Source: JAAEUB01 sp964550345 | GTDB taxonomy: Bacteria > Pseudomonadota > Alphaproteobacteria > Rhodobacterales > Rhodobacteraceae | Assembly: GCA_964550345.1 (NCBI GenBank) | Contig: CAZJYZ010000009.1 | Span: forward strand, 16,804 to 80,803 | DNA length: 64,000 nucleotides | Direction: 5' to 3' | Part shown: piece by piece, positions 9,146 to 18,056 of the stretch | Layout of the letters: every line of letters starts with the position of its first letter | Position numbering within the stretch: position 1 is the first letter of the stretch | Notes under the pieces: generated by a model | Databases searched by the model: none | Told to the model about the DNA's origin: nothing | The model's input: the letters and a program-made list of their open reading frames with translations, nothing else | Translations under genes and position numbers: made by a program

Positions 9146-9583
9146 CTCGTATCTCCCATGTTGTTTGATTTTTTGCGCGCCTTTGAACCATAGCTGGCAC
9201 CAATTTGGTGTGAAATCCTTTCAGATCAGCACTTGGAATTCGCAGCCCCCCGGTTCTCCCGCTCCTGCTTGTTGCAGGTAACAACGACAGGTTAGCGCAA
9301 CACATCCTTCAGGTCGAGACCAGTTTAAACTTAAAGAAAAGAATGCCACCCAATGCGAAAACCACCACGACATCAAAGCCGCTATCCAAACCTTGACACA
9401 GGCATGAAACCGGAAAAAATCGGCGTGGCAAAAAACACTAAAATGACCCATTGATTGATCTGCCTCATAGCCCTAAGGGGGGCTTGGGCGGTATACTTCA
9501 TCGCTGGGTGTTTTTGGCGCCCTGACGGGTGGGGTATGCGCTGCATGCACTGAAAATAGGATTTCTGGGACGGGGATACCGGC
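9146..9583. other. Divergent intergenic region between the liv operon and the phosphate-transport genes
   Basis: These 438 bases hold no convincing gene; the short frames present lack family similarity and ribosome-binding sites. The region must carry the minus-strand promoter of the liv operon and the plus-strand promoter of the pit gene. A possible plus-strand -35 (TTGACA, 9393-9398) is followed 17 nt later by only a poor -10. The inverted repeat at 9198-9210 is listed separately. No pho box was recognised. Confidence 0.5.
9198..9210. promoter_or_regulatory. Inverted repeat, possible operator upstream of the liv operon
   Basis: CACCAA-T-TTGGTG is a perfect 6-bp inverted repeat with a 1-nt centre, 53 bp before the start of the binding-protein gene. 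The form fits a dimeric repressor site, for example GntR or MarR type, but no regulator gene is adjacent, so the binding protein is unknown. Confidence 0.35.
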
Positions 9584-11155
9584 ATGAAAGTTAAGGACTA
9601 TCTGAAGATTGAGAACGCGACGAACGTTAGTCGCACAGAGGTTGGGCGGCTTGGAACCGCCGTAATATTTATCGTCGGTGTCATGGTATATACCGGCGCG
9701 ACATTCTCCCATGTTGATCAACTTTTTCTGCTGGTCGCGGCAGCCGTGATCGGTGCCTATATGGCCATAAATATTGGCGCCAATGACGTTGCCAACAATG
9801 TTGGGCCAGCGGTTGGATCACTTGCGTTGTCCATGACCGGGGCAATCATAATTGCGATGATATTTGAGGCCGGAGGCGCGATTGTTGCCGGTGGTGACGT
9901 GGTAAAAACCGTCAAAAAGGGCATTATTGACCCGGCCGATGTGGCAGATCCCCAGACTTTTGTCTGGGTCATGATGGGGGCACTGACTGGCGCCGCTATC
10001 TGGCTGAATGCCGCGACCTGGCTGGGCGCACCGGTATCAACCACCCACTCGATTGTTGGTGGGGTAATGGGCGCGGGCATTGCTGCTGCCGGCTGGGACG
10101 TTGTGAACTGGGATGCGATGGGCAAAATCGCTATGAGCTGGGTGATCTCACCGGTTACCGGCGGCATTATCGCTGCATTGTTGCTTTATACCCTGAAACG
10201 CACGGTTTTCTTCAGGCCTGACCCGATCGAGGCCGCCCGAAAGGTGGTACCGCTCATGATCTCGCTTATGATCTGGGCCTTTACCACCTATATCGCTCTG
10301 AAAGGTATCAAGAAACTTATTAAGATCGACTTTACAACAGCCCTGCTGGCTGGATTGGTTGTGGCCTTGATAGGATACATCATCGTCAAGCCGATGATTG
10401 CCAGGGCCATCCCGAAACTTGAAAACAACCGCAACGGGGTAAACCGGTTGTTCACCATTCCGCTGATTTTTTCTGCAGCACTCCTGAGTTTTGCGCACGG
10501 TGCCAACGACGTCGCCAACGCCGTTGGCCCGCTTGCCGGCGTGGTTGACGTGCTGAGCGAAGGTGATGGCGGGGGTAAAGTCGCCATCCCGCTATGGGTT
10601 ATGATCATTGGCGCCTTAGGTATCGCCATCGGGCTGGCTTTGTTTGGCCCCAAACTGATCCGTACGGTTGGCTCGGAGATTACCGAGCTTGACCGTTCCC
10701 GTGCGTTTTGTATTGCACTGGCTGCTGCCATTACGGTCATTATCGCCAGCCAGATGGGCATGCCGATCAGTTCAACACACGTAGCACTTGGCGCGGTCTT
10801 TGGCGTTGGGTTCCTACGTGAGTTTCTTGAAAAACGCATGGGTAAGGTGGTCGAAGACGTGCTACACCAGCATGAAGGTGAGCCTGACTTCTCGAAGGCT
10901 GAAAAGGTCCTGATGGAGTTTCGCAACGCCCCCCCGGAGGACAAGCAGCGGTTGTTGGAAGAAATGAAAAGAATGGGACCAGAGGCAGTGATCGACGCTG
11001 CTCAGCGCAAAGTGCTGCAAAAAGCCCTGAAACGGCAATTGGTTAAACGTTCCTCCCTGCTGAAAATCGTGTCAGCCTGGATCATCACCGTACCGGTTTC
11101 GGCCGTTATGGCAGCGATGTTCTACTTTGTGCTGCGCGGCATGCTTTTGCCATAG
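9584..11155 (+). CDS. Inorganic phosphate transporter, PHO4/Pit family
   Basis: A 523-residue membrane protein with the two inverted family repeats: NIGANDVANNVGPAVG near residue 65 and AHGANDVANAVGPLAG near residue 305. A cytoplasmic charged insert (about 405-490) separates the last helices. Pit proteins import phosphate as a metal-phosphate complex driven by the proton gradient, or use sodium in some families. The ATG at 9584 precedes MKVKDYLKIENATNVS. The gene is followed 12 nt later by a second, unrelated phosphate transporter, so the pair probably forms an operon. Confidence 0.92.
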   Translation: MKVKDYLKIENATNVSRTEVGRLGTAVIFIVGVMVYTGATFSHVDQLFLLVAAAVIGAYMAINIGANDVANNVGPAVGSLALSMTGAIIIAMIFEAGGAIVAGGDVVKTVKKGIIDPADVADPQTFVWVMMGALTGAAIWLNAATWLGAPVSTTHSIVGGVMGAGIAAAGWDVVNWDAMGKIAMSWVISPVTGGIIAALLLYTLKRTVFFRPDPIEAARKVVPLMISLMIWAFTTYIALKGIKKLIKIDFTTALLAGLVVALIGYIIVKPMIARAIPKLENNRNGVNRLFTIPLIFSAALLSFAHGANDVANAVGPLAGVVDVLSEGDGGGKVAIPLWVMIIGALGIAIGLALFGPKLIRTVGSEITELDRSRAFCIALAAAITVIIASQMGMPISSTHVALGAVFGVGFLREFLEKRMGKVVEDVLHQHEGEPDFSKAEKVLMEFRNAPPEDKQRLLEEMKRMGPEAVIDAAQRKVLQKALKRQLVKRSSLLKIVSAWIITVPVSAVMAAMFYFVLRGMLLP

Positions 11156-11167
11156 GATCGCCTGACC

Positions 11168-13000
11168 ATGTTGAAAAAGTTCCTCCTGCCGGTTGTATTA
11201 CTGAGCCTTAGCCTTGGCTTTTGGGCAAGTGCCGATTTTCAGGAAATCGCGGCAGGAGTAGCTATTTTCCTGTTTGGCATGCTGATGCTCGAGGACGGCT
11301 TCAAGTTGTTCTCGGGCGGATTTCTGGAAAACATTCTGGAAAAGGCAACCGGAAGCATTCCCAAATCGCTGGGCTTTGGCATCCTCACGACAACGGTTAT
11401 GCAGTCGAGCTCGCTGGTATCTGTCATCACCATTTCGTTTCTAAGCGCCGGGTTAATTTCGCTTCTGGCTGGGGTGGGCATTATTTTCGGGGCCAATATA
11501 GGCACCACGACCGGGGCCTGGCTGGTGGCCGGTTTCGGGTTGAAGGTTAAAATCTCGGCCTATGCCCTGCCCATGCTGGCGCTGGCCATTGTGCTGGTTT
11601 TTCAGAAATCGAAATACCTGCGGGGGCTGGGGTTTGTTCTGGCCGGTCTGGGTTTTCTATTTCTTGGTATCCACCACATGAAAGAAGGCTTTGAGACCTT
11701 CAAAGATCAGTTTGACCTGACCCGTTTTGCAATGACCGGTATCGCAGGCCTGATGGTCTATACCCTTGTCGGGGCAACAGCGACCGTCGTCATGCAATCA
11801 AGCCACGCCACGATGGTGCTGATCATCACCGGTCTGGCAGCCGGGCAAATTTCCTATGAGAACGCTCTGGCGCTGGCAATTGGTGCTAATATCGGCACCA
11901 CGATTACCGCCATTATAGGCTCTCTGACGGCAAATTTTCAGGGCAAGCGACTGGCCCTGGCGCATTTGATTTTCAACCTGATCACGGCGGGTGTGGCGTT
12001 GGCCTTTATCACGCCGATACGCATGTCGGTTGATTATATCAGCGCAGGTGTCGGCATTGCAGACAACGACTTTGCCCTGAAACTGGCCGTGTTTCATACC
12101 ATTTTCAATGTACTTGGCGTCACGATCATGCTGCCTTTCCTGCACCGCCTGATCACCTTTCTGGAACATGCCATTGCGGAGCCGGAAGAAGATTTGAGCG
12201 AACCCAAATACCTGTCCGAGGCCGTTGACGAGTTTCCTCAGACCATCGAAATGGCCATGCGGCGCGAGGTTAAGCACCTTTATGACAATGCGGTTGAGCT
12301 GATCACACACGGTCTAAACCTGCACCGGCATGAGATTTTCGCTAGCAAAGACATTGCCGCAACTGTTGAGGCCAGCAAGACGCCGGTCAGCTTTGATATC
12401 GACGAGCGATATGAACAGCGCATAAAAACGCTCTATTCAGCCATAGTCGAGTTTGCCACCCGCATCGGTTCAAAAAATGTGCCCGAGGACATCATGGACG
12501 ACATTTACGTGATGCGCGATGTGTCCGGTCGCATTGTCAGGGCGGTGAAAGCGATCAAACACCTCAGACGCAATGCAACGCAATATACCGAAAGGCAGCA
12601 AGGGGTCGTAACAGAACTCTACAATCAACTGCGGATTGAGATCGCGCGCATATTGGTGGAAATTCGCAAACTTGACGAGACTGACCCGGAGGATCGCTCC
12701 TCACTTTGGCTGGATCAGGAACGAATTCAGGTGGAAAGTGATTCACAAAACACCAACAAACAAATCGAAACCCTGATCCGTGAACAAAAGCTGGACCCGG
12801 CCTCGGCCACATCGTTTCTGAACGACAGCGACTATGCCTATTCGGCGATGCGTGACCTTCTGGGGGCAGCGCGCGCCTATTACATCGAAACCGAAGACGC
12901 GATGGCTGAGGTTGAGCGTATTCTGGCGCTTGAGGATGAGGAACTGCCCGAGATCATATCTGGCCAAAATGAAACCACCACAGAACAGGGGGCGCCATGA
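11168..13000 (+). CDS. Na+/phosphate cotransporter (NptA/PF02690 type) with C-terminal PhoU-like domain
   Basis: 610 residues. Two Na/Pi cotransporter repeats each carry the QSS motif (VMQSSSLVSVITISF about residue 78; VVMQSSHATMVLIITG about 203) and GANIGTT. After about residue 340 a soluble helical region resembles PhoU. Such proteins move phosphate with sodium, and the direction in bacteria can be import or export. The gene sits 12 nt after the Pit transporter and ahead of a small charged protein. Having both transporter types in one operon is unusual and may allow use of different ion gradients or efflux when phosphate is in excess. Confidence 0.9.
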   Translation: MLKKFLLPVVLLSLSLGFWASADFQEIAAGVAIFLFGMLMLEDGFKLFSGGFLENILEKATGSIPKSLGFGILTTTVMQSSSLVSVITISFLSAGLISLLAGVGIIFGANIGTTTGAWLVAGFGLKVKISAYALPMLALAIVLVFQKSKYLRGLGFVLAGLGFLFLGIHHMKEGFETFKDQFDLTRFAMTGIAGLMVYTLVGATATVVMQSSHATMVLIITGLAAGQISYENALALAIGANIGTTITAIIGSLTANFQGKRLALAHLIFNLITAGVALAFITPIRMSVDYISAGVGIADNDFALKLAVFHTIFNVLGVTIMLPFLHRLITFLEHAIAEPEEDLSEPKYLSEAVDEFPQTIEMAMRREVKHLYDNAVELITHGLNLHRHEIFASKDIAATVEASKTPVSFDIDERYEQRIKTLYSAIVEFATRIGSKNVPEDIMDDIYVMRDVSGRIVRAVKAIKHLRRNATQYTERQQGVVTELYNQLRIEIARILVEIRKLDETDPEDRSSLWLDQERIQVESDSQNTNKQIETLIREQKLDPASATSFLNDSDYAYSAMRDLLGAARAYYIETEDAMAEVERILALEDEELPEIISGQNETTTEQGAP

Positions 13001-13066
13001 CACCTGCTCTCCCACCAACAATACCATCTTGTGCACCCGCACATATTGCCACCTGAGGAAGCTCTT

Positions 13067-13321
13067 ATGAAACTGGAAAAAAGCTCTGAAAAGCTCGACA
13101 AGTATTACGGCCGGCTCAAAAAGGGTAAGGCCCGCGAGATTAAGCCGTCACATGTTGAGAAAATCATCCGCAAGCTGAAAGATAAAAAGCTTTCATTGCT
13201 CGAAGACGTGGCCGAGACCGACAAGGAAGAAAAGACAGCCCGGCTAGAACTCAAGCTTGATATTGTCAAGGAACAGATCGAGCGCGCTGAGTGGCTTCTG
13301 AGAGAGATTGACGGAAAATAG
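13067..13321 (+). CDS. Small charged helical protein of unknown function
   Basis: 84 residues starting at ATG 13067, preceded by a GAGGAA ribosome-binding site. The frame is open 12 codons earlier but those have no support. The sequence is rich in Lys and Glu with heptad-like spacing (KLEKSSEKLDKYYGRLKKG, then ARLELKLDIVKEQIERAEWL) and should form coiled coils. There is no signal peptide or membrane segment. It follows the Na/Pi transporter by 66 nt in the same direction and may be a partner of its PhoU-like domain, but I do not recognise the family. Confidence 0.65.
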   Translation: MKLEKSSEKLDKYYGRLKKGKAREIKPSHVEKIIRKLKDKKLSLLEDVAETDKEEKTARLELKLDIVKEQIERAEWLLREIDGK

Positions 13322-13324
13322 GTG

Positions 13325-13645
13325 TCAGTTTTCTTCGATGGGAAGTTGCAGCGCGATCCCACCAAGTAACGCCGCCCATGACGCGCCGTGCAAGTCACGG
13401 TCGCGCACCGATCCCTGAATTTCCGGGCGTGGGAAAGACAGTTTAATCACATTCAGCTCGGCGATCTCGAACCTTTTCACGTCTTGCATCCGCAACCCAA
13501 GGCGGCGCGCTACCAACCCCGTGGGCAAGCCATCGCAGATTTGCGAAAAGGCCGCATCGTTACCACAAAAAATATCGATGGTCAGCCAGAAGGGGCCGGC
13601 ATTCTTGCTTCTGACTTTCTGCACTATCTGATCAAGTCTGACCAT
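13325..13645 (-). CDS. DUF4387 family protein, AtuA partner
   Basis: 106 residues with the family's N-terminal signature (DQIVQKVRSKNAGPFWLTID) and LSFPRPEIQGSVRDRDLHGA toward the C terminus. DUF4387 proteins are almost always encoded directly after AtuA/DUF1446 proteins and are sometimes fused to them. Here the start overlaps the AtuA-like gene by 14 nt. Function is not established; it is probably the small subunit of an AtuA-type acyl-CoA processing enzyme. Confidence 0.8.
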   Translation of the reverse strand: MVRLDQIVQKVRSKNAGPFWLTIDIFCGNDAAFSQICDGLPTGLVARRLGLRMQDVKRFEIAELNVIKLSFPRPEIQGSVRDRDLHGASWAALLGGIALQLPIEEN

Positions 13646-14993
13646 GCTGGATCACCTCCAACTCAAACCCATCCATTGGGTCAGCCAACTCCATCACATG
13701 GTGCAGGCGAAAGGCATAGACCGCCCCGCGCTCCATCTCGGGCGGTGAAAAGGGAAAAGCAAAGGTCGGCTGTTCCTCCTCTTTTGTCAGGGGGTGGTGC
13801 AACAGGTAGGGGTTCAGCATTTTGGCAATTTCGGTCGCCGTAGCCTGATCCTGCGCCGTCGCGATTGCCAGCACACCGATTTCGATTGGGCAGCCAGTCT
13901 CAGTCTCCAGATCGCCGAAGCTGGCATTTTGCCCGATCAGGCGCAGCTCAATGCTGATTTCACCCTCCGTCAGCCCCATCCTTTCTTGCACTTTGGCACA
14001 GCACCTGGCTTCGATATCTGCAGCCCAAATAGCGGCATTTTCCACATAGGTCCTGTCGCGTAACAACACCATTAACACTGTTTGGAACCCGGAAATCCCG
14101 GCACCCTCCAGTTTCACCGAATAATGTGAGGATGGCACCCATTTTGACCCAGTCACGCGAACCGATTTTTCGTCTATGGCCGTATAGGCCGCCCCGGTCA
14201 CGTCCAGATGCCCGCCCGGTTCATAAAGGATAAAGGGGTCGCTGTTTTCGTAAAGCATATGCGCCGAAACCGTGTGCGGCGTGGCCATGGATCCTTCAGC
14301 CATGGGAGTAACCGTGAAGCCTTCGCGGTCAAAGTCGATGACGATCACCCCGGATTGCGGATTAGTGGCGCAGAGCGCCCCGCATTCCCCGACCTTCGCC
14401 CCATGCCATGCCCCACCGGCGTGACAGCCCTGCATAAGGGGCAGCGCTGCAATTATGCCTGCGTCCGAGGTGCGCCCGGCAATGACAATATCCGCGCCGG
14501 TCTCAAGCGCGGCACTGATCTGCTCGACCCCGGCAAGGGCAACAATATTGGCGCAGGCGTTGATGATCTCCACGCTGATTTCTGGCGCATTTGGCAGTGG
14601 ATGAACGCGCCCCTGCCGCAATGCCTCTATGACGCGCGCTGGCGGTTGCGAGGATTTGACCACAGCGACTTTCAGGCTCTGACCCAGTTCGTCAGCGATC
14701 TCACGGGTGATTTCCACCAGCCAGTCCACGGCATCATCTGCCCCGCAGGTGCCGGCTGTGCCGATCACCAACGGCACTCCGGCCTTTGCGCGCGCCAGCA
14801 TCAGCCCGCGCCATTCGACTTTGGTAGAGGCGCGTGAATATTTCGACACACCACGACCCAGATAGGCGGGGCCTGAATCAGTCGAGCCTCCGTCGATAGC
14901 GATAATATCCGGCCTTAGCTTTAAGCCACGTTCCAGCGCTTCTTGGTCGTAGTTCAGACCAAGCGCACCTGAGGGGACCAGAACCCGCGTCAT
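13632..14993 (-). CDS. AtuA/DUF1446 family protein (acyclic terpene utilisation-like)
   Basis: 453 residues matching the AtuA core family: IAIDGGSTDSGPAYLG near residue 35, VIGTAGTCGADDAVDW, and DIVIAGRTSDAGIIAALPLM. In Pseudomonas, AtuA belongs to the citronellol/geranyl-CoA pathway, but this family is much broader and usually of unknown reaction. It starts 2 nt after the tctA-like stop, so it is the distal part of a tctC-tctB-tctA-atuA-DUF4387 operon. This places the enzyme with import of a carboxylate rather than with terpene genes, none of which are nearby. Confidence 0.85.
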   Translation of the reverse strand: MTRVLVPSGALGLNYDQEALERGLKLRPDIIAIDGGSTDSGPAYLGRGVSKYSRASTKVEWRGLMLARAKAGVPLVIGTAGTCGADDAVDWLVEITREIADELGQSLKVAVVKSSQPPARVIEALRQGRVHPLPNAPEISVEIINACANIVALAGVEQISAALETGADIVIAGRTSDAGIIAALPLMQGCHAGGAWHGAKVGECGALCATNPQSGVIVIDFDREGFTVTPMAEGSMATPHTVSAHMLYENSDPFILYEPGGHLDVTGAAYTAIDEKSVRVTGSKWVPSSHYSVKLEGAGISGFQTVLMVLLRDRTYVENAAIWAADIEARCCAKVQERMGLTEGEISIELRLIGQNASFGDLETETGCPIEIGVLAIATAQDQATATEIAKMLNPYLLHHPLTKEEEQPTFAFPFSPPEMERGAVYAFRLHHVMELADPMDGFELEVIQHGQT

Positions 14994-14994
14994 A

Positions 14995-16500
14995 TCAGTC
15001 GGTTATTCGCTGTGGCTTTTTAAGCAGTCCACGCAGGGACATCGGCGCGACGAACCCTGCAATTGCGGCAACCCACAGCCCGATCGAAATAGGTGATGAC
15101 CAAAGATACAGCACCTCTCCGTCAGAAATCACCATCGCCCGGCGCAAGGCGTTCTCCATATGCCCGCCTAGAAGAATGCCCAATATGACCGGCACCGTAG
15201 GGATATCCAGCTTGCGCAGCACATAGCCCAGCACACCGAACCCAATCATCAAAAGCAGGTCAAAATAACTGCCGGACAGGCTGTAAATACCTACGAACGA
15301 GATCATGGTTACACCGGGCAACAATAGCCACGGCGGCACCATCAGAACTTTCACGAATATTTTCACCATGGGCACATTCATCAAGAGCAGCACCACGTTA
15401 GCGATTAGAAGCGAAGCAATGAGGCCCCAGACCAGCTCGGGCCGTTCTGTGAACAGCGTTGGTCCCGGGGTGATATTCAGCGTCATCAGTAATGCCAGCA
15501 GCACCGCCGTCGTGCCTGAACCCGGCACGCCAAGGGTCAGCATTGGCACCAAAGCTCCACCTGCGGCGGCGTTGTTGCCAGCCTCAGGGGCCGCAACGCC
15601 CTTGGGCACCCCAGTACCAAACCCGCCCTTTTCGCCAACTACGGATTTTTCAGACATATAGGCAAGGAATGATCCCAGAGAGGCCCCCGCACCGGGCAGG
15701 ATGCCGGCGATGAACCCAACCACGGAAGCGCGCAGCATTGTCCAGCGCGTGCTGATGATATCTGCCCAAGGGATGCGCACCTTGTCGAGCTTCACGCCAA
15801 TGGACGAGCTTTTACCGTGGCTTTCAATGAAGAAAAACACCTCGGCCACCGCAAAAAGGCCGACGATGGCAACCAGAAAATCAACCCCGTCATAAAGATG
15901 TAACGAGCCACCGGTCAGCCGCGGCAGACCGCTGGAATTGTCCACACCGATCATGGCAATCCCCAGCCCAATACAAGCCGCCAGCGCCGACTTGGCCTGA
16001 TTGTTCGAGGCCATACCGCCAAGGGTGGTAAAGGCCAGCAGGTACAAGGCAAAATACTCAGCCGGGCCAAATACATAGGCCACACGCGCCAATATCGGCG
16101 CCAGAAACATCAGCCCGATCGTGGCAAACATCGCGCCGTAAAAGGACGCGACACCGGACAATACCAGCGCGTCACCTGCCCGCCCGGCCTTGGCCATAGG
16201 GTAGCCGTCCAGCGTGGTCATCAACGCCGGTTCATCCCCAGGTATATTCAGCAGGATGGAGCTTATGCGCCCACCGTACATTGCCCCATAGTAAACGGCG
16301 GTCATCAAGACCAGCGCCGAGGTGGCATCAAGCCCCAAAGAAAACGTGATAGGGATCAGGATGGCGACCCCGTTTGACGGCCCAAGGCCGGGTAATGCCC
16401 CGATAATGGTGCCGATAAAACAGCCAACAACCGCCAACATAAGCGTATAGGGCGATAGGGCGACGGAAAAACCCAGGGCGAGATTACTTAGAACATCCAT
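14995..16500 (-). CDS. tctA: Tripartite tricarboxylate transporter large permease TctA
   Basis: A 501-residue polytopic membrane protein with the TctA hallmarks GTIIGALPGLGPSNGVAIL near residue 35, YYGAMYGGRISSILLNIPGD about residue 110, and a second symmetrical GxLPGxG segment, GILPGAGASLGSFLAY. It conducts the substrate, usually citrate or another di/tricarboxylate, with a cation. It lies 9 nt after tctB. Substrate identity is not readable. Confidence 0.92.
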   Translation of the reverse strand: MDVLSNLALGFSVALSPYTLMLAVVGCFIGTIIGALPGLGPSNGVAILIPITFSLGLDATSALVLMTAVYYGAMYGGRISSILLNIPGDEPALMTTLDGYPMAKAGRAGDALVLSGVASFYGAMFATIGLMFLAPILARVAYVFGPAEYFALYLLAFTTLGGMASNNQAKSALAACIGLGIAMIGVDNSSGLPRLTGGSLHLYDGVDFLVAIVGLFAVAEVFFFIESHGKSSSIGVKLDKVRIPWADIISTRWTMLRASVVGFIAGILPGAGASLGSFLAYMSEKSVVGEKGGFGTGVPKGVAAPEAGNNAAAGGALVPMLTLGVPGSGTTAVLLALLMTLNITPGPTLFTERPELVWGLIASLLIANVVLLLMNVPMVKIFVKVLMVPPWLLLPGVTMISFVGIYSLSGSYFDLLLMIGFGVLGYVLRKLDIPTVPVILGILLGGHMENALRRAMVISDGEVLYLWSSPISIGLWVAAIAGFVAPMSLRGLLKKPQRITD

Positions 16501-16509
16501 TTCTTGACC

Positions 16510-16950
16510 CTACCCCATCATGCCTTTGGGAAAGGGTACCAACCCCAGATCCAACGCATATTTAAACAGAAGGAACAGACCAACCGACAGGCAGATACCG
16601 GCCAAGCCAGCATTTCGCACATTGGGGCTGATTTGATAACTTAGAATGGCCGCGGCAATGGCTGTTGGCACTAAAAACCCCAGAGGTTTCAAGGCATAAG
16701 CGTAGCCCACCAAAACGATTACCGAGACTAAAAGCGCGCCGAAAGTGCGCAGGCCCGGCCATTCGGGTTCAGGATCCGGGCGCAGCACCATGAACATGGC
16801 GCAGATCGCTGCCACGCTGCCAATCAGGATCGGAAAGGTTTTTGGCCCAACCGGATCCGACAAAAAACTGGTCTGAATTTGCGTGGCGCTCGCGATATAT
16901 GCGAGCGCCACAAGTGTCACGACCAGACCAAAAATCCGGTCAGAAGCCAT
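16510..16950 (-). CDS. tctB: Tripartite tricarboxylate transporter small membrane protein TctB
   Basis: 146 residues with four predicted transmembrane segments, for example LVVTLVALAYIASATQI, FPILIGSVAAICAMFMV and FGALLVSVIVLVGYAYAL. Its length and four-helix plan match TctB, the small auxiliary subunit of the TTT family. Its ATG shares one base with the stop of tctC (TAATG). Confidence 0.88.
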   Translation of the reverse strand: MASDRIFGLVVTLVALAYIASATQIQTSFLSDPVGPKTFPILIGSVAAICAMFMVLRPDPEPEWPGLRTFGALLVSVIVLVGYAYALKPLGFLVPTAIAAAILSYQISPNVRNAGLAGICLSVGLFLLFKYALDLGLVPFPKGMMG

Positions 16951-17918
16951 TATTGGATAACCCCGATATCTTTCGACATCTGGCGAATTTCGACAATCAG
17001 ATTGTCGATATAGCCCTGGAAGTCATCCCCAACCATGGTGAACGGTGCCAGCCCGTTGGCGGCCATTGCTTCGGCCCATTCAGCACTGTCAGCCACCTGT
17101 TGCAAACGGCCTGCCCACATCTGGAACGTCTCATCAGAAACGCCGCGCGGAATGTAAAGACCGCGCCAGTTACCTGCAACCACGTCATAGCCTTGCTCAA
17201 TCGCAGTTGGAATGTCCTCAAAACCGGGCACCCGCTCTTCTGTCAACACGGCCAAAGCCCGCACTTCGCCCGCCGCCAGGAAGCCCACGATTTCCGACAT
17301 GTCGCCCGTCATCGCCTGGGTAAAGCCACCGATCGTCTGGGTGATCGCGTCAGCACCACCATCAACCCCGATATATTTCACGGTTGTGATATCGGTCAGA
17401 CCCGCACGCTGCAGCAGCATCAGGGGTTTCATATGGTCAAAACCACCCACGGCCGAACCACCGGCAAAGGTCACGGATTTCGGATCGGCAACTGTCGCGT
17501 TCAGAAGATCGGCAAGTGTCTGGTGCGGGCTGTCCGCCGCCACCACGATCACGCCCGGGTCAATCCCGATGGCGCCAACAAAACGCACCTGATCAGCTGT
17601 CATCCCCGCATAGGCGTTTTGTGCCAGACGGGTCGAGGTTGCAGACGATGCGGCCACCATCAGGTCGGCGTCTTCATTGCGGTCCGAGACCACGTGGGTG
17701 AATGCAAGCCCACCACCGCCGCCTGCCATGTTGGTAACTTGTACCGGTGCGTCGACCGCGCCGATGTCAAACATGATTTTACCAATCTGGCGACAGGTAA
17801 AATCCCATCCGCCACCAGGGTTCGCCGGCGCGATACACTCGGCAGCAGAGGCGCTACTGGTCGCTCCGACACCTAGTACCAGACTTGTAGCAATAGCCTT
17901 TATAAGACGTGAATTCAT
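16950..17918 (-). CDS. tctC: Tripartite tricarboxylate transporter substrate-binding protein TctC
   Basis: 322 residues with an N-terminal signal peptide (MNSRLIKAIATSLVLGVGA, then SSASA) and the TctC/Bug-type fold: PANPGGGWDFTCRQIGKIM near residue 31 and FAGGSAVGGFDHMKPLML in the middle. It binds the organic acid in the periplasm. It is the first gene of the tct operon. A weak minus-strand promoter (TTGACT at 18005-18000, then a poor -10) lies in the 138-nt upstream gap. Confidence 0.9.
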   Translation of the reverse strand: MNSRLIKAIATSLVLGVGATSSASAAECIAPANPGGGWDFTCRQIGKIMFDIGAVDAPVQVTNMAGGGGGLAFTHVVSDRNEDADLMVAASSATSTRLAQNAYAGMTADQVRFVGAIGIDPGVIVVAADSPHQTLADLLNATVADPKSVTFAGGSAVGGFDHMKPLMLLQRAGLTDITTVKYIGVDGGADAITQTIGGFTQAMTGDMSEIVGFLAAGEVRALAVLTEERVPGFEDIPTAIEQGYDVVAGNWRGLYIPRGVSDETFQMWAGRLQQVADSAEWAEAMAANGLAPFTMVGDDFQGYIDNLIVEIRQMSKDIGVIQ

Positions 17919-18056
17919 AAAATTCTCCCAAGTTTTTTTATGTTTTATGCGCGTCGTTGGACTTGCACATCCGACTAATCAGAGACGCAAAGAGCTGTGA
18001 GTCAATATTTTTTTGTTATCGTTATCGCTTTAAGCGGGTGCTGGCACGGATTATTC

